This document shows positions 11,901 through 25,500 of a stretch of 64,000 nucleotides of DNA, piece by piece. Each line of letters opens with the position of its first letter. Position 1 is the first letter of the stretch. The position numbers and the translations under genes were made by a program. The DNA comes from Ectocarpus siliculosus (taxonomy: Eukaryota; Sar; Phaeophyceae; Ectocarpales; Ectocarpaceae): assembly GCA_000310025.1 (NCBI GenBank), contig FN649738.1:2735114-2799113 (forward strand). Reading direction: 5' to 3'. The notes under the pieces are model-generated. The model ran no database searches and had not been told where the DNA came from. It was given only the letters and a program-made list of their open reading frames with translations.

Positions 11901-14900
11901 AAAGGTGACAGAGTCGGATGGGGGTGGATGCAAGGCGACGAAAACCCATTAGGTTTGGGAGCAGTTGCGAAGCACGGTGAGGATGAGCAGGCACGTGGCG
12001 TTTCAGGCAGTACCGACAAATAAGACCCAACGCTTCCAATACATCGTGTCCTTTTTTCGTACAGAACGCAAGGGCATTGAAGCGTGCCATCAACGAGACA
12101 ATACCCGTCCGGGAGGGTGACGTACCTTCTTGTTTCCCTTCGGGACGGGGATAGGTTCCGCAGTCTCGGCTGCTACCTTCTCCCTCGCAGCTTCAACGTC
12201 TCGGACCCAACGAGCCTGCTCATAGAAAGAGAGAGCGCTCATGAGTGCGCGCACATACGTACAATCGGTGTTTATCCAACTCCAGGCTCGAGATACAAGA
12301 TGCCCAGTGCGTCCTGACCCACCAGCGAGCGCGCGAAGCAACTTGAAGCACTTACTGTGGAGTTAACACACTACACAGCTTGCCGACACTACTGACAAGT
12401 ATTTCCAAGTTGGAGTTCGTGTTCATTTTCGGGGAAGGTGTGCCGTACGCACACTTCAGCACAAACCAGTTTTGGGCGTTTTGTTGCGGGAGGAGCGCGC
12501 GTCTAACTTAAAGCTCTTGGCGGACGTTTTGTGTCCTTCTCGCGTGTCCAGCGGTCTCGATTCGCTTTCCCATCGCACCAAAAATACGATGCAACGTACC
12601 TCTTCCTTTGCAGTGAACCAGTGGATGGCCTCGCGGACCCTTGCGCCGAGCTTGTTCCTCAGCCGCAGGGCCCCCCTCACGGCCCCATCCACGGTGAGCG
12701 CCGGCAGGGAATACTTCGCCCCGAGCGCTCGCGCGAGGGTAGACTTCCCGGAGAGAGGGGGTCCCGTCACCACGACGTCGTGCGCCCTGCCCTCCTCGCG
12801 GGCGGTCGGGACCCTCTCCCATTCGGGGATGCCGCCGCCGCCGCCGCTGCCGGTGTCGTGGTTGCGCTCCAGCACCTCCGCCGCGGTCTCCAGCCACGGC
12901 TCGTCGCCGTAGGCCGCCGCCGCGGCGGCCGCCGCTTCGCCGCCGTCGATACCGACACCCCTGCCGCAGCCGCCGCCGCCGCCNNNNNNNNNNNNNNNNN
13001 NNNNNNNNNNNNNNNNNNNNNNNNNNNNNNNNNNNNNNNNNNNNNNNNNNNNNNNNNNNNNNNNNNNNNNNNNNNNNNNNNNNCAGCCGCCGCCGCCGCC
13101 GTTCTCGGCGTCATTGGTCTCCTCGCCGTTTTCGTTGTCGTCGTCCTCGTCCTCGCTGAGCTCGGCGGCGTCTTCGGCCGGTCCTCCCCCCGCACCGCCC
13201 TCGTTGTTGTTGGCGCCGTCGTCTCCGGCTTCGGCCGCGGCGGCGGCGGCCTCTCGAGCGCGGCGGCGGGCCTCCTTGGCCTCCCGGCGCTCCGCGCGCT
13301 TGGCCGCTTCGTCCTGGGCGCGGGCGACGTCGATCAGGGACTGGTGGAGCCCTTGGCCGGGGAGGCGGGGGGGGAGACGGAGGACCTCGTCCGCGGCGAA
13401 GCAGGTGGCCCTGGAGAGGATCTCCTCCTCTACCAGGTGTGCCTGAGACGCAAGAGCGAGAGGGTGTGGCGTGACTGGGAGTGGGGGCGTGTGTGGTACC
13501 ACTGTCCTCTTTGTGCCAGGGTGCGCGAGAGACGAACGTGTACAACCAAAAAATGTCGTCCGAAGGAGTTTCAGAGACAAGGGGGGGAGTTGTTTTCGTC
13601 AAAGGCGCCAAAGGCATCCTTCGCAAAGGGTGGTGTGTTGCTGAAGTAATAAAAAAAAATCCTGACGCCTACGGTACATGCTGGACAGTATCACACCGTG
13701 CCTGCTTTCTGGCAAAAATTGCCTGTGGGTTTGTCAGGTACACCTACTAAACAGCGAAAAATTCTGAGAGTTAGCATGCATACTGTTTGCCACAAGGGAA
13801 GAACAAGGATGGTGTATCGGTCGAACGTAGTGTTCTATGACATGCATGCAATACGACGGAACTAATTACGGTGTGTGAAAGAGGGTTGCCTCCTCGCCTC
13901 TCCTGTTACACTGAGGACGGGCGTCAAATTGTCGATGAAGATGTCGATGTCATTTTCAAAGGGTAGCCGCGTAGAGTCGCGTTTTTGCAGGGGGTCGTAC
14001 CGCGAAGTATCGATAGAGACCATCACCCAACAGCTAGATCACTGATCGGTGGTGTTCTCGCGTCGAGCGAAGCCCCACCTTGTCGAAATCCAGGGAGAAT
14101 ATCTCCACGTCCCAGGCGCTATCGTTGAACACCGTCACCTCGCGGCTGTCCCCCTGCGGGGCGTGAGGCAACACCGGCCCCATGTCCAGCATAGGGGGGT
14201 CAAACCTAACGCGCGGCTGAGCCCCCTGCAGGTGGAAGAGGTGTTCAGGTTGGAGTTTTTTTCAAGGGCAAGAAAGCGGGTGGTGAGAGTTAGTGCGGTC
14301 GGGTGGGTGAGGATAGCAACCTGTTTCTGTTTCCGACACGGAGGAGGTGGCCGCTCTCATGTTCACCCTTCAAAGAAAGAGAACGACAAAGCAACACTAG
14401 AACGACAACACGTACGAACCCGGAAAGAAATTCAGGCTACAAAACAAGAAATATTGACCACAAAAACAGGGGATCAGTCAAGAATCTTAAGTGGTGACGC
14501 GTATTGTCGTGATGGGATGGGATTACAAATTAGTTTAACATAAAGTACAGTAGTGCTTGTTGAATTCTCCCTGTTGTCAGATGCCGATATAAGTAAGTCA
14601 TTGGGCGTACTATGTGATACATTTCGGTTTCTAGCCCACAACAAGAAGAAGCACTGGCCACTGTATGGTCGCTCACCCGCCCCTGTAGCACCACCGAGGC
14701 GTTTTTGGTCGTGCTCGCGACCCTGACCGCCATCTTAAGGGAGTAGACGCGATCGTCAGTGGGGACGAACTCAACCTGAAAAAATAGAGAAGCGTGCGAG
14801 GTGTGTCTGTCTGTGCAAAAACGCGGGGGTTCATGGTTGCCAGATGCTACAACAATTCCTCCCGCTATACCCCGCTGTTCGCGTAAACGATAACTCGTGG

Positions 14901-16485
14901 GGTGTCTTCTCTCTCTCGCAAGTTGACCACGTGCCGTACTCTCTACCAGCAGTTTACTTGCTTGAAAATCCAGCCATAAAATCCGAAAGTATCGTTTGGA
15001 CGTGACACCCTATACTGCCTGTGGTGGTGCTTTCACTGACTTCCCAAGCGCATTGACTGTTTTAGCCGTCCGAACGTAATCTCGTCGATGAATAGACGCT
15101 TTACGTATGTGAGTATGTTGAGAAGCACGATGACAACTACACCACTAGTCAGCGCTGACTAGTGACGATGCATTAGTCAGCGCTGACTATCGTGCATTAG
15201 TCAGCGCTGACTAGTGGTGTAGTAGTGGTCATCGTGCTTCTCAACAAAAGCTAATGTCCAGGGTTCGAATCTCCCCTTAAGCATAAATTTCTTTGCGCCT
15301 GAATTGTATGAGGAAGTAAAATCCTGGGAAAATAGGCTTCGCAACACGCCGATGACCCTCTTGTACCGATAGCGATTTCTGGGCAAGACAGCGCTGATCA
15401 CAGGGATGGCAACCCTGGGGGGACGTGTTCGTGGCTGCAAGCCAGACCGGACACGGGCGTTAACTTTTGTTGAGAAGCATGATGACCACTACACCACTAG
15501 TCAGCGCTGACTAGTGGTGTAGTGATCATCGTGCTTCTCAACAGAGTACCTCCCTTGCGTTCATATTAACGCAGAAATATGGACAAGAGCAACCGTATCC
15601 TTCAGTTTCGTTGATTGTTATTGTCGCTACTCTATGGTCGTCCTTGGTGATGCCCGGTTTGGTCTGTACAAGTTCTTGGTGAACTACATACATACACCAT
15701 CGAACCTGGACGTTAACCCGCTGGTCTTTGTGCAGAGAGCCGCCTTTGGGCGTCATCTTGAACTTCACTTCATCCCGCGGGTCTCCGAATAGCCGCTTGA
15801 AGTCCCACTCCGCTATGACCGGCGATATGTTGTGAACCTGTTGGGTCGATCGTTTCGTTATCCCCGCACCAGTATCACGGTCGAGTTAGGTCCCCAATCC
15901 AGTAGGAGCCCACACAACAGAAGACGCAAAGTACACCCACTGCTGCAGTCCCGAGTGATAACACTTCGTTCTACTTGAAAGTGCCATCAACATGTTTTTC
16001 TCGCAAGGTGCTTCGACTAGGGATAAACACTACTGGCAGGTAACGGCGACAACAACACCGTGTAAATGAACATGATCAGCCATTAAAGCGAGCATGGGCC
16101 AAACCTGGATGTACTTAGTCTTGCTCTGGCCAACGAGAACGCTGTCAAAGTCGAGCTCCTCGTGGGACAGCTCCGCCTCGGGCGAAGTTACGTTAGCCCT
16201 AAGGACTACCACCGTCTGGGGGCCGTTCTTGAGCGTGATCGGCAACTCCAGGGATCGAATTCCGTGCGGAAACCCCTTTCTGCTCGCCGTTTCGTATATA
16301 GGGACGCGAAGTTGTTGGACAAGAAGCAAGTGGCGACACTGAATGTGAGTCACATCGTTAGGCACGTGGATGAAACAAGGGCGGGGCGCGGTAACCGCCT
16401 TGGTTTCGTGTTGCGAGACAAGGTAGTTGACTTATGCTTAAAGCGACTGGTACATGATAGCAGCGTACATAGACAACGACGACCG

Positions 16486-16530
<45 letters not shown>

Positions 16531-19500
16531 GAGCAGAATTACTACGATGAAAAGCCTGATTACCAACCTGGTTTGGACCCAAAAACATATAGCAGCAATA
16601 CTTCGCCAATCAACAAATATAAATCAAGAATTTTAGTAGCAGAATGCAAACAAGAAACTAACGAAACGTGGAATGCCGCAAGGCGAACCGCGGTGGCTTG
16701 AAACGGAAACAGAGAGCTCGGTTATCCAGAGACCTCTCTATCATGGGGCGAAACAATTGAACGACTTCAGAGATGGCCGGGGTAGAACTTTATCCCCGTT
16801 TCACCTACAAAATCACAAATGTAAATGACCTAGACTATCAAGAGCCGGTTCAGAACCAACCAATATCATGTTGCTGGAGCAATCGAAAGGCATGCGAAAA
16901 CGTCAAAGCAACAAACGAACAATGATCACCTGGCTTGGAACGACGCCGAGAACGCGGCGCTGGCGCCCTCGGGTAGCCTGACAACCTTCTCCGGCTCGAT
17001 GGAGTACCCGGACCCGGCGAGGGAGTTCTTGTTGAACGACCACGACACGGGTCCGAGCTTGCCGGTGTTGGCCACCCGAAACGCCTTGGTCTTGGTGAAA
17101 CCCACCACGACGTTGCCGAAGTCGGCCACGTGACGGGCGACCGTGTAGGAACCGGCGGAGTCCTTCGAACCGACAGACTGGCCGCCCCCACCGCCGGCAA
17201 CAACACCGCCGCCACCGCCACCGCCGCCGCCGCCAGGAGCCCTGGATTTGACGGAGGGGCTCCCGGATTTCTGAGCGCTGCGTGCACCACCACCGGCTCT
17301 GCTCACGCGCCGGCTGCCTGCAGACGTTCCGCTCTGCCGACCCTCAGCGACAGAGTCGCCGCCGCTGCGGTTGCTCCGGGAAGCCCCAGCCGCGGCGTTG
17401 TTCCCTCTCTTGCTTCCCGCGCTCCCGCCTCCTGCTCCGCTGTTGGGGGTGTTGTAAGAGGCTGTCGTCTTCTCGGCGACGCTGTTGGCCTCGTTGATCG
17501 CGTCTGCCATCGCCGAGTACTCTTCTATCTCCGCTTCCGCCTGGTGGGTCCGTTTCGGGTATGCAGATGTGTTATTGTTTCATCTCCTTGGTCTCATAAG
17601 TGGGTGTTGGAAAGTGATACAGAAGGAACACGCCGTGATTTATTCACGCCCGTTTTGAGCCGAGAGAGCATGAGCTTTTGCGGATAAATGCTGCTGTTTC
17701 GGCATCGAGACCTGTGGCCAAAGGGGTTAGCCAAACATTCTTCTGACATACAACCCTTTCTCTTCCGCTAGAATGCAAGATGGCATGCGCGCTGACGCCA
17801 TGCCTTTTACTCGCCTTCCACCTTCGCGTCCCAAGAACACCGTCGATTTGTCCACTTCCATGTCGAAATTGGTCCGACTTTTTTTACTCCGTACATGCAC
17901 ATCGTACCTCTGCTTGACACAAACCCTCCTTCAAAGAAGATCGCTGTACCACGCAAGGCATTCCAAATCATAAAAAGGTGTCCAACAAACGAGGGCACAC
18001 ACCTGAAGGTGGAGAACATATGCCAAGCGGTTGGCCTCCATCTCCGTATCGAAGTGGCTCGGGCCACCACTACCTCCACCAGCACTAGCACCAGCGCTGC
18101 CCGTCTTACCCCCAGCAGCCCCCCGTCCCGCTCTCCTACTGCCCGCCTCCGGGGATGGCACGGACAAATGTCCTTCCGCGTTTTCTCTTTCAGCTAGCGG
18201 TGTGGCTCCGTGAGCCGACACCGCCGTGCCCCCGATAGTGCTGCTCTTCCCGCCGCCTCTGGACGATGCGGCCGTTCCCGGCGCGGCCGTCGAAGCCGTG
18301 GCGGAGCGGTTGTAGCCTGCCCCCCCTGTCGCTTCGCTCTGTACGGTGGGAGGGGCCAGCAGCCCGTGGGAAGAGGAGGAGGAACTGCTGTTAGGTTGAG
18401 AGTGACGGTTGTTGTGGTTTCCTCCGGGTGCCGTCGTTGGCGTCGTGTTCCCGGCGAGGAGGCCGATGCTGGTGGAGGCGTTAGGAGGGGGGGGCAGGTT
18501 TCCCTCTTCCGGGGGGGTGAGCAGAGGGTCGGCGTTGACAAGGCCTTGCCTCGCGTCGCCGAGGAGTGTGGTCCACGTCGCCTGCAGACGAGAAAAACGA
18601 TTGGTTTTCGGGTGTGAGTAAGGGCACGCAACACACAAAGTTGACGTTGTAACCCGTCGACCGTACGAAGTCGCGAACATGCATATTTTCGGTCGCCGGT
18701 GAAGGGGAGGGGCCAAAGCACTAGCAATAGACTCGCTGCTACACACCCGGTGGGTGTTTATGATAGAAGTGTGTTTGTCTCTGTAGAGTACTCTTCTTTC
18801 CAGAATATCGAACGAGAAACATGTTCGTGGCTGTAGGAGCGGCTGCCATGCAACACCAACGTGCGCATGCTGGGTGGGTGGGTGCGTGGCAACAGTAGCG
18901 CTTGAAGCAGTATCGGCTGGTAGTAACATCTACGCTACACTTTCAACCCATCACCTGCCCAGGTTCGTCCGTAAGCGGCTGACCCCACGGAGTGACGCTC
19001 GTGTCCCGCGGCAGCGAAACAGCCACCGCTGCGTAAACTCCTTCCCCGTACACAGGGACCTCCACGGGGTCAAAGTGACCGGCCTCGATCACGATGATTT
19101 CTCTCATCTTTTCCGGCAATCCCGGCCGGAAGCGAACCTTTGGGCAGACGGCACGCGAGTGCAAAGTGCAGCGGAAAGGAGCGGTGGTGACTAACTATGC
19201 GGTGAAACATATCTGAGTCTTGCTTGCAAAACTTTCGGACAGCCAAGAAGCCGAGCGGGGCAGCGAAAAGCGGGAGGTTTATTCCCTGTGGCGACCTCCT
19301 CTCCTTCGTGCCATGACAACATCCATCCCGGGATCCATCAGATTCCTTCCGCCGATCATTCTTCTCTACCAAGGGGCACGTCCTGATTCTCGTTTTCCCC
19401 AAGAATTGTACCTCGGTGCCGTCAGTCAACCATGCTACCCCATCGCATACTCTACTGGTGCTGAACCTGTAGCAAGCCACAACGAAAGTCGAATCCATCT

Positions 19501-22500
19501 TGTCAGAGCCTGTGCGGAATGCAGAGATGCTGTAAGGACGGGCATGAGCAACACCCCACCTCGCCCGCTCCCCCCATACCCCCTCTGCACACGCCACCCC
19601 GGCCACTCCTTCCTCACCATGATCCTAGCTTTATTTGAGTCCTTTTTCTTTTCTTCCCCAGCGTGCACAATACCCGTCGCGGGGTGCACTTCCAGCACTT
19701 TTGGCCTGGGCAGTCGGTCGAGCAGCATGAGGGAGGAGGGATAGATCAGATCGGGGTTTGGATACGAGCTAAAGCTAGGATAGACTGAAGATGCCGTGGT
19801 ATCTTTTCCTCGGTTTTTCCCAGCAGGGGATGAACCTTCTGAACACATAAGGAGCACTCGCCACAATCGCCAATCTGTGCTATACACGCGTCTCCAGAAT
19901 CTCTCGGCGAAGAGTTTGACAAATCATGAGGTGGTTCGGTATTGCCGCCCTTTCTGCGCACGTTCGAAGAAGTAACAACAATATGTTGAACAAGCTTGAT
20001 CCCGTTCCTCCAGGGGGGGGCAAGAAAAGTGGTTTGTGCTAGCGCTAGAGCTGGGACTCTACTAAACAGACCGAACGGCAGGCCGAGGGTCACATCCGGT
20101 CTCGTATTGGCACTAAAGGTGGGACAAGGGTAAGTAATCCTCACCTTGTCAGCTGGTCGAGCAGCACCCGGAACGGGAACGCGACCCTCCCCGTGTTGAT
20201 GATGAACAGCTCCCGCTCCTCGCATCCGCTGTACAGCACCCGGCCGAAGTCGAGGTGGGCCTTGTCCAGCCGGAACCCGACGTTGCTGGCCTCACCCACC
20301 AGGTCGACCGTGTAGGCCGGGCCGCCGGTGACGTCGCAGGCACACTTGCCGAGCGCCTTCCTGTTGGCGTGGCCGTAGTAAACGAACTCTACCTGAATGG
20401 AGGGGACCACCGGGTAGAGGGAGAGACGTTTTTGGTGCCAAGACTCCCTCTGTTGAAGCAAGGTTTTGACAACGATTAATATCGTGTGGAACGCGAGAAG
20501 GAACACCTGCTGTCCCTCTTGGCCGCGGTGCGAAGTCCGTCACCGTCGTCGTCGTCGTCGTGCGAGCCGCACACCGAGTAGGAGAGCGACAAGGTGTCAC
20601 ACTTTGCTGTCACTATTGTATCCCATAGATGGATAGAGGGTCAATATGACGTGTCCAACAGATATCATCAGTCGAAGGCACTTGGCATCGCGCTATCGAA
20701 GCCGCCAAGTTGACCATGGAGGGTCCCACGTTGCAGCCGATAGATCCCAAAACCCATGTCTGGAGGACATCGTGACCACTTTTCGTTTGGGGTTGAATTT
20801 TGGCTCAGGTTTAGGAGTCTGCTAGCTTCAGGTTTAGGAGTCTACTAGCTTTCCTTTTCACTAGAATAGGGTAGAGAGACAAGTAGACATGCAGGAGCAA
20901 GCTGTGACCTGATACCACCCAATAATAACCCAACAATAACTAGTGTTGTTTCGTGGTCCTCTTCGTTCCCCCTCTTGTCCCTCTCACCTCTTCCGACTCT
21001 CCCGGCCGCAAAAACGAGCGGATCGGCAGGATGTCGAAGATCTGGTTCACGGGGATGTAGGGCCGCCGGGCCGTCGCGCTCTGCCGGCCTTCGTCGACGT
21101 CCTCGAGGAAGGACCAGCTGAAGGTGCAGTCAACCACGGAGTTGTTTGTGACCCGGACGGCTTTTGTCATGGTCGTGTCGTTCAGGACACACCCGAAGCT
21201 CACCTGCAAGTTGTGTGGAGAACATCAAAATGTCGCGAACATTCGGACTCGGAAAGTTTCGTTTTTTCCAACGCCAAATAACTAGTTGTTCGCGTTTTGA
21301 GGGTTTCGGGAAGGTTGGAAGTTCGGGCGCGAGAGCCAACAGAAGCAAAATTAAGGAGCTGAATTTGAGTTGCTGTACTGTTCGGTGGTCCCTCGTCTTG
21401 TTGATAGATGTACCTAGACGTGGATTGTCAAGATAAGCCAACGGCTGACCAACACCAACGATGGTAGCCACAGCAATACTACCACCGCCATCACCACCAC
21501 CACCACCACCACCACCACAACAACAACAACAACCACAACAAGATGATGCAGCCAGTAATTCCAGATCGCTCTCTTCCTTCGCCAGCGTGCACCTTCAGAG
21601 TCAACGCCCCACGGAAACGAAATACTTCAACTCAGCCCACCTTGGTGTACTCAAAATCCAGGTTGGGGTAAGCCACCGCCCCGACTACGAGCAGCCCGTC
21701 CTTTTGGGGGTGATCACGGTAGGTGACCGATAACTTCGACTCGTACCGGTAGCTCTGGCTGTCACCGCGATACCTGCTTGTTGGAGAAAGGAACGAAAAG
21801 TTTGTCCCAATAGCGAAATACGTATTTGATGTCATACTGCCAAGAGTATTTGGGGATGTGCAGGCCAATATGAACGCATTCGATCACTCTGAGGGCCCCG
21901 TAAATCTCAGCAAAGGGGCCAATGTACAAACCATTGTCCTCGTAGCACTAGATAAACCATCTCTGGGCCCTTAGGTGATGGTGTTGAAGGGAAGTGTCTC
22001 ACGGTGCTCGGTTTATTATTAGTCTTCCAAGAGCTGTTCCCTGTCAACACGATGGTAGGTGAACAACTTAGGGAATCGAGCAGCGCAACGAGAATACATT
22101 TTTCGACACATTCACCCATACTACCTGCATCACGTTAGGTGTCAAGGTTTTCACCTCTCACAAGCGTACTTCACTTCTCCTGGTGTGTTTTTTTTTCTAC
22201 CTGGCATATGATGAGCTACGAATTGAGACGCATAGCTAGATAGGCAACAACAACGACAACTCAAATACCATCGCCTTACCAAAACAACGAAAGAGATCAC
22301 AAAGACTTACCCCGGATCAAACCCAACGGTCAGCTTCCCCGTCTCCCCGACCCCGAGCGAGTGCTCCACGGCATCGACGCTGAAAGGGGGGTGAGTCCGC
22401 ACGGAAAAGTCCAGCGGCAGCCGCCCGGTGTTGGTCATCTCGAGCTCCTCGAAGGACGGGGTCATGGGCACCTCCGGCTCCCACACGTGGCTGAAGTGGA

Positions 22501-25500
22501 ACTCCGGCCGGCTGAAGCACAGCAGGGGGGCCACGAACTCGGCGGTCGCCTCCGTCTTGAACACCTGGCGCGTGTGCTTCTCCTTGCCTACTCTGGCCTC
22601 GCAGTAGAGGCTCTCGGACGCGCGCCCGATGGCCGGGCTCGTGCCCCGGAACGTGAACGTGATCGCGGTGCGCGGGCGCAGCTCGATCTCCTGCGGGGTG
22701 ACGGTGAAAGCCGCCTGCGGCGTCATCTCCGCGCGCTTCGAGCCCCGGCTACTACCGCCGCCGCCGCCGCCGTTAGCCTGCAGGGCGGCGTCCTTCTTCT
22801 GCTGCGCCTTTAGCCTTGCCGCGGCGATCATCTGCTTGTCCTTGACGGTGCTATTTACCCACTTGAGAGCCTGTTGTCTTCGCCCTTTGTTCTCCAGCGT
22901 GATGCGCCGGACGCAGGTGCTGTTTTTTTGTTACACGCACGAGGGGTTGTTTTTGTGTGGAGGGGGGCTGCGTAAGTCATTGCCAATGAAAGTCATGGCC
23001 GAAAGCGATGAAAAACCATGAAAACAGAATCATACTTAGAGGAGAGTGGAGCAAGGTGTCCTCCGACGTCAAAGGCATGCTTCTGGGAGTCATAAGGAGG
23101 TGTACGGGTAGACTGTCTTCTGTTTCCCGGTTTCTCGACAACTACAGACGCGACAGCAGTTTAGCACCTTAATAATGAAAGCGAAACGATTACTTTTTTT
23201 TTCATGTATGAAGTTCTGAAACGACACTAAGCGCATCATGCGGTACTTGCTATCCATCTTGTGAGCCACATTCAATGCTACTGTAGGTCTTCCATTGCTC
23301 CCTCGGTCCCAAGCACGTGTGACTCTTGGTAACTGTGCATTTGGAAACAACACAACTATCATCAAACTAGTGCAACAGCTACAGCAGCATCAGCACCGTA
23401 GTCGGCATCAACAACACCATCAACGACAACAACACCACCACAACAACATCAACATCCAGTAAATACTAACAGCAACACCAAGGCTTTGGAACGCGCGTCC
23501 TGTGAAACTAAACCCAGAAGCAACCCACGGACCTGTTCGTGAACACCGGGCCAAAGTCTACGACGGAGATGTCTTCGGCACACCACACGGTGGGACCCGT
23601 GCCTCTTGCCGAAAGAGGGATGAGGAGGTTGTCTCCCTCGGTGACGATAACGTGGATCTCGTCCTTGTGGCTTATTGTGTCGTCCAGATTCGCGGTGATG
23701 GTCAACGCGACCTCCTGCCAAAGGGAGCCCCCCCCGCCCAGCGAAACCACGACGATAGCACAAATAGAGAAGTTTGTTTATTGATCAGACCGAAGAAGCT
23801 GACATTTATTTGTAGAGAGTAAACCTTTATTGCGATTCGGAAGAATTATGCCTCACTGGGGTCACCTGAGAAAGATGAAACACGACGATAATACAAAATA
23901 TGCGGCTTAAACGGTTTGGTGAAGGAAGTTACCGAACACCATGCGAAGGGTACACCCGTAGACTACGTAGCCACCTCTCGTACTTGCCGTGTCTTTTAAG
24001 TTTATGGAAATGGTCAACGCGACTTCCTGCCACACACGTCCGGAATGGAACGTCTGCATGCAACACCAGCCCTCTCAAGTACCACTGGACAAAAATGGTC
24101 ACGTCTTCCCCGGTGGAAAAGCTCGAGAATGCTACACCAAGTACGTCCGCCCCAAGAAAGAAAGCTTACGTTATCAAACAGCCAATGCGCCTGATCACGA
24201 TAGCCCCCACAACAATAGCAACAACACATCAGCAACAACAGCAACGACGACTATCCCTACCTCGGATGGAGCAAGCACCCCCTCGCGGATGTCCACCCTA
24301 TACTTGGACCTTGAGCTCCTCAGGAATACCTTGAACGGGGCAGGAATCTTGCCGGGGTTGGAGAGCTGGAGTCCACGGGGTACGTCCACGAGGCACGGCG
24401 TCGGGCCCCACGCGATGGACTCCAGGTCCGGCTTAACGACCGGGCCGATGCTCGTCGCAGTGATGGTGACCTTCGTGAGTGAATGTTCACGACATGCGGG
24501 GTATCTCAGCCTCTCCGTGTATCCTCTGTGCAACTTCTTTGTGGGTGTATGCTCACGACATGCAGGAGGCCTAAACCTCTCCGTGCAGCGCTTGAGAAGT
24601 GCTACAACTTCCCCTGGTTTGAAAGAAGAAGGAACTCGACAAAGCTGCTGTGGCAGGGAAATTGTTGTGCCGCTACAATAGCGCTGCATTGCTCTCATAC
24701 CTGCAGAGGAGGCTCGACGCTGCCTTTAATCTCGACTGTGACAGGAAGGCGAAAGCCTCCGAGCTTCTCGCACGTGAGCCACAGTTTCACCTCGGCTCTT
24801 CCTCCCGGGGGCACCTTTGCGATTCGTTGCCGTTGTCGTCGCTAAGTTGTTGTTGTTGTTGTTGCTTTCATACTCGTGCCTATGTCGTGCTCGCGTTATG
24901 TTGTGTTTGCGTGTTTGTGGTCTGTGTTGAGCTTGTGTTTCGTGATGTGCTTGCGTTGGGTTCACGGCCGTCTGCTTCCAGTGGCCGAAGCTATTTCTTG
25001 TACAAGAAAGGTACATGACGATGAAGACCGACACTGTCGGTGTTCCACGTACGAACGACAATTTCCACCAGTCCTGATTACTCCGGCGACTCCCCCAGTC
25101 GGTGTTAAGGCTTTGGCGTAGGGCTGCCGTCTAAGGCGGCGGAGGCTGAGAGTTAGGGTAGGGACCGAGGGCACTATCCGGGAGCTTCGTGAAGAAAAAC
25201 AAAAATTGTCTACAAGGACAAAAAAATATAAAATGGTGTAATACGATGTAGGTACCTGCCCTTCCTCCGGCTCCGGCGACACCCTCGCGATCGCGTACGT
25301 CGAGGCGGCCTGCGGCACAACCCTGAACAGCCCAGTCAGCTCCTTGTTTTTGTTCACGAGGACCAGGGTTTGCGGCTCGTGGAAGCGGACGAAGCACTCC
25401 CCGAAGGCCAGGTCTTTGGACTCAAGCTCGACCGCTGGCACCTGGCAATCCGCCTTGAGGGGGATGCTGAGCAACTCCTCACCGACGCCCTCGACGTCTA

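Noticed and set aside
13890-14030. Possible extra HYDIN exon reading RYDPLQKRDSTRLPFENDID on the minus strand
   Set aside because: Exon 25 (ending SLDFDK) joins directly and in phase to exon 26 (AHLVEEEILSR), matching the family without a gap; the candidate has no acceptor in phase.
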